Assembly: GCA_014607495.2 (NCBI GenBank)
Contig: CP053172.1
Location: forward strand, 6,338,888 to 6,402,887
Source of the DNA: Carposina sasakii
Lineage: Eukaryota; Arthropoda; Insecta; Lepidoptera; Carposinidae
Length of the DNA stretch: 64,000 nt
Direction: 5' to 3'
The stretch's first letter is position 1. Every line of letters starts with the position of its first letter. A program made the translations under genes and the position numbers. This document shows, one piece after another, positions 12,901-24,600 of the stretch. The notes beneath the pieces were generated by a model. The model worked only from the letters and a program-made list of their open reading frames with translations. It did not search any database and had not been told where the DNA came from.

Positions 12901-15900
12901 TTGAGCCTATTCATTACAACCAAACAAACAAAGTTTTCCTCTTTATAATATTAGTGTAGACTATATTCACAAAACCGGCGTTTCATAGAATAACTAGTGG
13001 ACGCCCGCGACACCGACCGCGTGGACTGCAGAAAAAACAAAATCTCGCAATTATCCGGGACAAAAGGAGGCTATGTGTTAATCCAGGGTTTCAGCTAACT
13101 CCATACCAAATTTTATTAAAATCGCTCCAGCCGTTTTTACGCGAACCCATCCATACTCACAAACTTTCGCGTTTATATATTAGTAAATTTCATTGAATAA
13201 TTCCTATGCCTGATTTCGCAACTAACATTTTTTGTGTGCAGTGACAAAACAAACAACGTTTGACGGTTGCACGTATACGGGACTGACGGGCTCCGAACAG
13301 GGCACACAGTTCTACTTACTGTTCTTCGTTTCATGTTACTTCTACCTGTCTACTTACTTCTTTTGATCTGTATTTCTACCCTATTTCTATTGTCCTTTTC
13401 TGTGTTACTTCTGTCCGTGTATGTGTAATTTTCAAATAAAAATCTATTCTATTCTATAACAAATGTGGTCACATAGTAACTGGCGCCGTCATCCAGCGGA
13501 ACTATACGGTGAAATGCACTTTGTCCAGAACTGCAGGACCATAAGCAATCCTGCAGCCACGTGTAGCATTACGGTGCTTGTGAGCAAGTGACAAGTTGCC
13601 AGCTCATCGCCTGAGCGATCGCCCCTGAGTTCCTTAGTCGACTCTCACGACATGCACGGAAGGAGATGCAGCTGATGTGTTCTAGTTACGCCCACTACGT
13701 TGCCGCGTGGTGCCGGCATAGTAGTATTCGTACCACCCCATGTCTGCCCGTGGGTATCGTACGAGGGGACTAAGGGTTTCCGGGAGGTGGGCAGCAGCGC
13801 CTCCCGTGTTGACAATGCCTGCCCAGCGTGGTGACTATGGGCAAATACCCCCCATGACAGTCTTGTGGCGTGCCCTGGGGGAGGCCTACGTCCAGCAGTG
13901 GACTGCAATAGGCTGATGATGATGACGTGCATTTCTGCAAAAAATGCAATCTTATAACGTTGGAGCTTAAAATCTTGGAGACTAGACACTTCCCGTCTAT
14001 GCATAAAAGTGTTTGTGATGATGAGGAGAATGCGTACTATTCGGAAACGTTTTGACAACATAAAAACGCCATGTATGTACTGTACATATCTTGTTGTTTT
14101 CCAGACAAATCCAATCAGTACAACATACTGAATCAGATGTGCGAAATGCTGAAAAGATCTATAGATCACGGATCTATGGATCAAGGATTTGGCAGAGGGA
14201 TGGTGGATTTGTTACTCTGTCGCCTTGACGGAGGCGATTTGCCGAAGACATTATCCGAAAATGTTAATGAAACGGTAAGTACATTTAAAAGGTACAATAA
14301 AAGAAAATGTTAAAACTATAATTTTGTATCTCCCTCTTCTAATTGCCCTCTCTTTCCCTCGCCGACGACGTTGACCACGTGTTGTCCCCCCCCCTGCATC
14401 TACCAGTTGCCCAACGATCGCCGGTAATGACCCGCGTCTCGGCAAGTGAATTTTTGTGTGTGACAAACTGACCTACCCAAAGGAGTGCCCTTCCTTTAAA
14501 AGTGAAGTACCAGTGCCGTATACCTAAATTGGATTGAAGTGAAAAACCCCAGAACCCAACAAGAGATTCCGCGCGGAAGAAGAAAGAACAAAACCCCACA
14601 GGTACCTTTTCGACCTACTTACCTTTTTCTAGAACCTTCCCCTTGGCCCAGCCCCTTCTTAAACAGAATAAATAACCTCATTTACATAAAGAAAAACACC
14701 CGACTGCGTAATAATTTTAACCCAGCATCACTCTTACGACTAATGTTGTCTTCCTCTAAAACTTGACCATAATAGAGACAGCGTCAACTGTTCCTCTGAT
14801 AGGCTATTATCTGACGTTAGGAAAAATCGGCCCTAAGACGAATCTAATGGAGATACCTCTCGAACTCAAATGAGACGAGGCGTTTAGGCTCTAAAGCGGG
14901 CTCGCCGCGCCCATTATCCCCTAAGGAGGATGGACAGAAGTGTGCAAGTGTGAGATTGACATTAGGTGCTAAGGTATTACTCTAACACATATACATACAT
15001 ATAATCACGCCTTTATCCCTCACGGGGTAGGCAGAGCACCAAGGGCCGATAGAACCACATGGTGCCACTTCTAACCAATTTTGAGGGTATAGTTGAGATG
15101 CACAAGTTCGGTTAGTAGTGACAGGTGGTCAGCCCATCGCCTACAAAACTCCAAGACCCTCTTGTCCCTCTACTGACTTGTACAGTATGCCCGGGAAGAG
15201 AAGCATTACTCTTAACATTTTTATCCCATTTATTTATTTATCCACAGATAAAACTTTTACTCCCATCACTAAGCCCGGTACAAGTAGACTACATACACTC
15301 TCTACCCAGTGTCGCGACACACGTACCCGCTCTAGAAACAAAGACGTCGATTTACAAACGATGTTTGCAACTTGTGTGCGACACTAAATGGGTGTTGCTC
15401 AACTATTGTGCGACACTTATGGAGGCCTTGGCTAAGAAAGGTGAGTTTTTGAGATCTCTCTCATATTCTTTATTCTTCTTCAGCCTATTGCAGTCGACTG
15501 CTGGACTGCTGCCTCCCCCAGGGCACGCCACAAGGCCACAGGGGGGTTTTGCCCATAGTCACCACGCTGGGCAGGCGGGTTGGTGACCGCAGTGTGATTT
15601 TCAGACTGTGTTGTCAGCACGGGAGGCGCTGCTGCCCTCCTCCCGGAAACCCTTAATCGCCTAATTCTTTATTGTATATATAGAAGACATAAAAGATAGT
15701 ATATATATATACAAAAGCTTATCTCCGAGATTTCTTCCAGCCAACTAGTTAAAATTTATTTCTCTTTCTTGTTTTAGAGTATTTAGTTAGCTCAGAAATA
15801 ACGTTAAAATTTCTTTATACAGAATATATAAAGAAATTTTAGTAGTAGGGAAATTCTACAAAAATATCTCACTATATGCACACATTTGAGACATAAAATC

Positions 15901-18612
15901 ACAAGTTTATTTCAATATTGTATGAACATTCGTAAGTTTTAAAAACTACATAATATCTATAAAATTAAACATGTGATTTCAAGTCTGAACTCATTGCGCT
16001 GTTTTCGTAGCATTTCACTTAATATACTGACTTCTCCATAATATAATCCGTTAGGATATGGTTGATCGTTTCATCATTGAAACATTGTGCTGAGGGATTC
16101 AGCTTTGTTTACCGAAATTTGGCTAGTGTATAGCTATCGGGATGAAAAATAACATTGCCAAAAACGTAATGTAAAAGAGATGGTAAAATTCGTCATCCGA
16201 GTTAATTGACCCGATAGCTCAGTTGGTTAGAGCGAAAGCACGGTTTGCGAGAGGTCGTGAGTTCAAATCTCACTCGGGTGAATTGTTTTTCATTTTCTCA
16301 ATAATATTTATAACTTATAGTTGATTGATATATTTATTTTAATTACAGACAACCTGAATATTAATAATTTAATTAATTTTAATTACAGATAGTGTGGAAT
16401 GGAAGAAAAGATTCGACCTAATGAAGTCGAAAATATTCGAGAATCCGTACGCGGGCAGTGACTATCAACGACTGTACTCACGGAAAGAGAAACTCTATAT
16501 CATATACGAATACGGTAGGTTTTAGAGTAAGCCTATAAGCGCCCCGCATTAGCACAGGATTAATAATTATTTATAACTAGGGATCCGCCCCGGCTTTGCA
16601 TATGTGCAATGTTTCACGTAGCCAAAGCCGTGGGCGACCGCTGTAGAAAAGTATTGTTTTTAGATTTTGTCATGCATTTTTTTTTCCATTGGTCTCCGTA
16701 AGAACCATCCTCGTACTTCAAGGAATATTCTAAAAAAAGAATTAGCGAAATCGGTTCAGCAGTTCTCGAGATATGCACTTAGCAACACATTCAGCGATTC
16801 ATTTTTATATTATATAAATAAACTAGTGGACGCCCGCGTGGACTGCAGAAAAAACAAAATGTCGAAATTATCCGGGATATTAATATTAATATAATGCACA
16901 AGTGTGTGCGCAAACACAGATGCACTCTCTATTCCGTTACTCTCATAATCCGATGGGACGGAAAGCCGACACGACCGGAGAGAGATCAGGCGCAGGACCA
17001 ACGGTTTTACGTGCTTTCCGAGGCACGAGCTAAGTGACAATTTTGCAACATTAAAATCTGTACATGAAATAAATTCATTGGTACAGGCCCGTGACTGGGA
17101 TCGAACTTACGCCTCCCGCTTGGATAAAAAGTAGCCTATGTGTTAATCCAGGGTGTCAGCTAACTCCATACCAAGCTTTATTAAAATCGCTCCAGCCGTT
17201 AAGACGTGAAGAAGAAACAAACATACACACTCACAAACGGAATTTCACATATTATGTTTTATTTCAGAGTCTTCAGATGTTTTCCTGAAAAACGCGACAG
17301 ATATACTCAAGGACGTAATGAGTTACGTGGGTCAGAGCAGTGCAGACACACTTAGTCTGTCTCAACTGTGTCCAGGTATATACAGGGTGTAACAAAAAGG
17401 GTATGTTAAGCGAAAAGCTACGTAAATAGCCCACTATAGAGAACTTATCCACAAAATTTGAGACTCGAAATCACATGTTTATTTTTCAAGGTTCTGTGAA
17501 AATTCCTGAGATATTTTAAAATTCTCCATAGAATCTTGAAAAATAAACATGTGATTTCGAGTCTCAAATTTTGGAATTAGGTTCTTTATAGTGGGCTATG
17601 TACATAGCTTTTCGCTTAACATACCCTTTTTGTTACACCCTGTATACATACATTAGTATACATACATATAGTATACATACATATAGTCACGCCCATTATT
17701 CCCCAAAGAGGTTGGGCAGAAGTGTGCAAAATACACACCCACTTTTCATCAGTTAGCCTATTAAGTCCCACGTGGTAAGGTAATGAGCCTACCGCCGCTT
17801 TTCGGGCACAAATACAACAATCTAGCGACCGGTAACGGATAGGAAGTGTTACCGTGTTATTCTAAATAGGTAGGGTCACACATAAACGTCAACTTAAAAT
17901 TAGACAGGACTGTCCCTCTCCATTCTTAGCATAAATGGTTGCGACAAAAAGGGACAGGTAGCACTAAACTAAGTTTAGGTTTAAATGTGACGGTCAGAAT
18001 CGACCATATTTCATAGATATACAGGGTGATTTTTGGTCGTCAACGTTCCCGAAAACTACGGAATCTCCTCATCATCATGATCATTTTTCTCCATGGAAGC
18101 ATACCTGGGAAGTGTCTGGTTTCCAAAATATTAGGGTCCAAAGTTGAGTAAATAGACTGCGTTTTTCTGCATAAATGCACATTGATGCGCGTAGCAAGAT
18201 GTTTTCACGAGAAATAATGAAATAATTAATATCTGTCTATGAAAAAACTAGCATAAACACTGGACACTATAAATGCCGCCCGCTCAAGTAATAAAAAAAA
18301 ATTCAAAAAAAATTTCATATTTCCCAACATTTTTTTTTTTGCATAAACTTACTTTATTTGATGAATAGAGTACGTACCCTTCGTTAAGGGTGGCAACGAA
18401 AAAGCATCCTATATACATTAATGTAATGTCTCCGACCATATTTAGGTCAAGGCGACCAATCTCTACTAATGTCAAATAAATGATTTCCACTTTGACATGC
18501 TTGTGACATTTTTGACACAGATCTGGCGAACAAAGACTATTACGGAGACAGATGTATGTCAGATCTACTCGGGTTGCCTAACGGAGAGTTTGTTGTCAAA
18601 TTCAACGATGAG
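914..18612 (+). CDS. PRKDC: PRKDC exons encoding the FAT/helical region
   Basis: The first 16 visible exons give about 669 residues with no catalytic motif. They are helix-rich, with scattered hydrophobic and Trp positions (for example LTWLGKL near 5830 and ELQAWLPQYL near 9025), as expected for the FAT superhelix that cradles PIKK kinase domains. An acidic, low-complexity stretch (PDPDNDNYDVD) is encoded at 2997-3064 and may be a surface loop. Assignment rests on position directly upstream of the kinase and on continuous phase; sequence conservation here is too low for me to align residue by residue with vertebrate DNA-PKcs. Confidence 0.78.
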
Positions 18613-21600
18613 GTAAGTGTCACTTATAAATATTTTTTTTAATACAGTTGCTCGAAAAGTGGCGTATTGCAGGGACGTATAGCGTTCGGGATGTGAGCTA
18701 TTACGCACACGTGCTTTTTCTTTCCTAACTGTCAAAATAATGTCTTATAAAAATTATTAATAAAGAAAATGAAAAAAATTCTTCGAGCGGGAATCGAACC
18801 CACGACCGCTGCAAACCGTGCCAGCCGCTATAACCACTAAGCCACCGGGTCAATAATGTCTATCAAAAAGAAAAAAACTAACCACGAAGTTTTTACAAAA
18901 AAAATCATAGAAGTTTTATGATTCATGCAAATATTTCTAAAAAGAAGCTACTAATTTGTTGCAATATCAGATTTAATGATTTTATTCAATAAGTTAGGCT
19001 AGGTTTCATTTTATTTCATCTCATTAAATTTCATTTCATATCAATAAAAAAAATCTACTGATGACTTGGCTGTATGGGCATAGTTCCCTTTGCCTACCCA
19101 GAATGGGTGAAAATACAAAAAAAAACTCTGCTTATATTCTTTTACGGGCGGGATTCGGCGGGAAAAGCTGGAAGGGAGCGGGTGTAATTTTCTTGTGAAA
19201 ATCAAAAATTATTTGTAAATGGCTTGTATGTGTCCGTAAAGTTATGTTTTCTGGTAGATAAGTTATATTATGATTACTTGTGATGTGAATCTAGTGCGTG
19301 TGCATGGTTTTATATGCAGGTAAGCTGAGTAAAATTTTAGCCGGAATACGATCTCTTAATGGGCCCATGTAAGTTGTTTCTGCAATTATTTTTCATTTTG
19401 ACTAACTTTACACTTGTTCTTGAGGATTTTCCCGACATTTCCATTCATCATCATCATTAACATCTATCATAAATTCAGAAATCATTTACTAAAGACAATG
19501 GCTGTATGGGCTTAGTTCCCCTTGCCTTTCCTTCGGGATAAACTAAACAAACAAAAAAATTACGGTTGGCGCCATTTTGTTTTGTTGTGTTTTTATTATT
19601 TTATTAAATTGCTTAATTTTTTCGCAACTGTATTAAAAATAGTTGTTCAGTACACGTGCGGAACCGTCATTGCAACTTGTTCCGACTGTCAATCCTCACC
19701 TTCGGCTGCGCCTCGGCTCGGGTAGATATTTGTCGGAACTCTTTGCAATGACAGGCTTTCCGCACTCGTAATGAAATAAACTATTACACATTGCTTAACA
19801 CATTAAACTAGTCCCACACTAATATCCATAAGGTCTTGTGTTGTGGCTACTAAGCAACGGTATATAAATACATAAATAAGTATAGAAACATCCATGACTC
19901 GGAAACAAACATCGATATTCGAACCCAGGAGCTATGACACGACAGACAGGGTCACCACGAACTACACCAATCGGCCGTCCAATTTATATTTATTTATATA
20001 ATCGTACCCAGTTGCGAGTGATGCGCGATTCTATCCGTCACCCGGTGTTACTAACGGCTCTGACGTCCCGCGGCACGACACGTCAATACATCGTGAAGAC
20101 TGGCGAGACGTTACGGATAGATCGAGCTTGTTTGTCTGTGAAGCTCGGGGGACACGTCACTTATAATGTGAGTATACTTATGTAGGATTAATTATTTATT
20201 TATATAAGGTACACTTTGTATAAACTAAAGTAAACGAGAAATATTTTTGATCTGTTCTCCAAATGCTTAAATAAAACGAACCTGAAACGCCATTAGCCAT
20301 TTTGTGGCATCATCTACATTGTAAATGTTTTCCGCGCGAAAATTTATAGTCAAAAATTTAGATTGGTTTTTATGGAATCATGATGCTCGTGGGTATCGTA
20401 TGAAGCGATTAAGGGTTTCCGGGAGGTGGGCAGCAGCGCCTCCCGTGCTGACAACATAGTCTGAAAATCACACTGCGGTCATCAACCCGCCTGCCCAGCG
20501 TGGTGACTATGGGCAAATACCCCCCATGGCAGTCTTGTAGCGTGCCCTGGGGGAGGCCTACGTCCAGCAGTGGACTGCAATAGGCTGACGACGACAACGA
20601 CCCCAGAAACGAATTAAAACTGTTGAGAAAAATCGAGTCATGCCCTAATCAGATACATGTACCATTATAGGTGACACAATGTTTAGGCTTAAACTATACT
20701 CATACTCTAGGTTCTAATTCTATAGCGGTGCCGTCAATATACGAGTAGCGGCCGTGAAAGAACTTTTCTTATAAAGGCACGGTAAAGACGACTATTTTAG
20801 CAAATTAGCAAAACAGATTAGAAATAAGCCCACGCCAAATATTTACCTTGTATATCTGAATATTTTTTTTAAAACTAGGTGACGCCTCTATGCGAAGACA
20901 GCGGACTTATAGAATGTCTGCCAGACCACACCCGTGTTCGGGATATGGTAGAAAACGCGTACAAAGCGGAATTACCGGCTCGAACCGGACATAACTGGAT
21001 ATTAGGGTCCATGGAGAATGCACTCGCGAAATATAACGACATGTGTGAACAAGTGCCGGCTTATTTACTAAGGTAAGGTAGATAATGCGGTCGATTCTGA
21101 CCGTCACCCTTAAACGTTAAATTAGTCCTACCTGTCCCTTTCTCTCTTAGCCGTTTATGTTAAGAACGGAGAGAGATAGACTAGACTAAGCTTAGGTTTA
21201 GGTTTAAGTGTGACTGCCGGAATCGACCATAATATTAAACTGTATTTATTTGATCACTTGTAATCCTACTGATATTGTAAACGCGAAAGTTTGTGAGGAT
21301 GTTTGTTGCTCTTTCACGCCAAAACTAGTGAATGGATTCTGATGAAACTTCACAATAATACAGTTTACATATCAGAATAATACATAGGCTACAATTCAAT
21401 ATCCGGATAATTTAGACATTTTGTTTTTTTCTGCAGGACTACCCCCTAGTATTAATTTGAATATATACGATCATTTCTTTCTATGGAAGCACTCCTGGGA
21501 AACCACGGGTTTCCAAGATATTGAGGTCCAAATTACATTAATATTATCTTTTTTTTTACATAAATCCATCTGAAATAAATCGGTGAACAAACATTTTTTT

Positions 21601-24600
21601 CAAAGATACCATGTCAAAATGTTATAATGTTAGTTTTGTAGGTACATTTGTACTTTGCGTATCGAACGAATACATTGCTTGCAATAAAATGACAGAATTT
21701 TTTCATAATTTTTTTGTCGTTTCCCAGGGTTGGTCCCATAGAAGAAAATGATCGTAACCATACAAAGAATGCGAGGTATTAAAAAAACATTGTTGTCTTT
21801 TTACGCCCTGTATAGTGTATAAGTGTTATTTTAGATCAGAAATAGAGAGGAATAGCTGCAATATGGAAGACTTCTTTATGAAGAAACGTCGATTTACCGA
21901 CACTTTGGCTTCCATGACTATCGTTACGTGGTTACTGGGTAAGGATGATGTCTGTTATCTATACATATAATAAAAATGTAACGGATCGCTGTCTGTACAT
22001 GGAAGATATATGAGAAAAAATATTATAGGAGACCTTTATCAACCCAATAGTACCCAAAACAATGATTTTTGAAATTTTTGTCTGTTTGTCGATTTGTCTG
22101 TTTGTGCGTTTGTGCACGCTAATCTCAGAAACGGCTGAACCGATTTCGATGCAGTTTTCAGGAATATATTGTGACAGGTCCCACTTAACATATATGCTAC
22201 TTTTTATCCCGGGAAAATGTTTTTATCCCGGATGATTTCGACATTTTGTTTTTTCTGTAGTCCACGCGGACGGAGTCGCGGGCGTTCATTAGTATTAATT
22301 ATTTCTCGCTTCTTTGTTACTTTTATATTAAGTACTAATGGACGCCCGCGACTACAAAAAAAAACAAAATATCGAAATTATCCGGTATAAATAGTAGCCT
22401 ATATGTTAGGTAGGACCTGTCACAATATATTCGTGAAAACTGCATCGAAATCGGTTCAGCCGTTTCTGAGATTAGCGTGTACAAACGTACAGACAAACAG
22501 ACAAACCGACAGACAAAAATTTCAAAAATCATCGTTTTGGGTTCTATTGCGTTGATAAAGGTCTCCTATAATATTTTTTTCTCATATATCTTCCATGTAC
22601 AGACAGCGATCCGTTACATTTTTATTATATGTATAGATCTGTCTATGAAAAAACTAGCATAAACACTGGACACTATAAATTTCAAGATCAAGAATTTTTT
22701 TTTATACCTCTTCCCAGCATTTTTTTGGCATAAACTTACTTTATTTTGTGTATAGAGTACGTACCCTTCGTTAAGGGTGGCAACGAAAAAACATCCTGTA
22801 TAAACGTGTCCACAATGTTAGTTACCATCCTCCTTCGATTTTATATGCATATTCAGTAGGTCTGAGAATCGGCTACTATCTATTTTTTTTCATACCCTTT
22901 CCACGCAATAAGCTAGGTCGGAGGTTTTTTAAATTTTAAATTTATTTTAATAGCATTCTAAGTAAGTAGAAAAATAATAATCCGCTAGTTCTATTACTCC
23001 TGCTTTTAAATTTTAAATGTATTTTTTAATGATATAAACTAGGTGTAGGCGATCGTCACCTAAACAACATCCTGGTTTCCCCCACCGCGGCATTAGTCAG
23101 TGTGGACTGGGGCGACGCACTCACGTATGTCAATGAGCCTACTGTCGCACGACTCGGCCGGGTTGTGCGGGCAGTTGCAAACCACACAGGTATGTATTAT
23201 TCAACTAATTATATAAATATGTACATCCTATACTTTTTTTTTACAATTAGCTAGGCAAACATTTGACCGCCATCGTGCCTGATGTTAAGCAAGATGCGGC
23301 CTAAGGTGATACCTACATGTTTGCCTATTCACTCTAGCTTTGAACAGACCAATGTTGTAGTGCTCGGGAAATACATCAGCAGGAAGTGCATTCCACTCCT
23401 TAACCGTTCGCATTACAAACGAGTTAGCATAACGTTTGGTGCGGATGGGTGGGATATCAACAACATTCTATTTATTTATTTATTAAGATTAGGCACACCA
23501 ACATCACATCTTATGTTAATTTCTCTTTCACGGTTGGTTTGCTGGAAGAAATCTCTTTTAGAGATAAGCACGCCTTTGTACATTTTCTTTGTCATAAACT
23601 TTATTTGTGAAAACTTTACTGTGTACAATAAAGCATAATAATAATAATAATAATCACATGTATTAAAAAGTAGAATAATGATTATACATTGTAGCACAAT
23701 ACTGATACATTCTATTCTATATATACAGGATGGATACATACTCTATACATAAAATAAAGTAAGTTTATAAAAAAAAATGCTGGGATTTTTTTTTTGCTAT
23801 TTTTTTTTAAATTACTTGATCGGGCGAAATTTATAATGTCTAGTGTTTCTGTTAGTGTTTTTATAGACAGATATTAATTATTTCTCGTGAAAAAATCTTG
23901 CTACGCGCGACTATGTGCATTTAGAAAAACGCAGTCTATTTACTCAACTTTGAACCCTAATATTTTGGAAACCAGACACTTCCCAGGTATGCTTCCATGG
24001 AGAAAAATGATCGTGATGATGAGGAGATTCCGTAGTTTTCGGGAACGTTGACGACCAAAAATTACCCTGTATATCTATATATTATAAACTGTGCTGATGT
24101 GGGTCTTTTATAAATTAATAAATTTAATATTATTTTATCATTTCAATATATTCTTCTCTTTCATTATTCTTTTATTCATTGTTATTCCATTCATCATTCC
24201 TCCATTCATCATTCTTCCATTCAGCGTTCTTTCATTCATTACTTGTTTCAGTATTAGAAAGTCGGCTGCAATCCATTCTATCAGAGTTAAGAGAGTCTCG
24301 TCGTATAGTACTCGCGGGAATTAAGGTTGCGTTCCATTGGATGGGAGACGACTTCTATGACAAGGTACTAGTTCCGACTATACAGGGTGTTACAAAATGT
24401 ATATTTATTTGCAATGTTAACCGAAATGCTATAAAACCCACTGTAAAGAATAAAGAACATATCCTCAAAATTTCAGACTCGAAATCACATATTTATATTT
24501 CCCATATCTCAAATGTGGCCGCGTGGTGCCGGCAGAGTAGAATTCGTACCACCCCATGTCTGCCCGTGGGTATCGTACGAGGCGATTAAGGATTCCCGGG

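Noticed and set aside
12449..12959. Open frames of 66-116 codons on both strands (also 29462-30079)
   Set aside because: They arise because the 118-bp minisatellite unit is free of stops in some frames; the same peptide repeats and shows no protein-like features.
14330..14790. C-rich stretch considered as a solo LTR or 5' UTR of a retrotransposon
   Set aside because: No TG..CA ends, target duplication or second copy was found in the window, so it was left unclassified.
16206..16275. tRNA-like sequence with good D- and T-arms (also 5663-5740)
   Set aside because: The anticodon stem does not form, the acceptor stem has a mismatch, and several copies share non-tRNA flanks, so it is a SINE head and not a tRNA gene.
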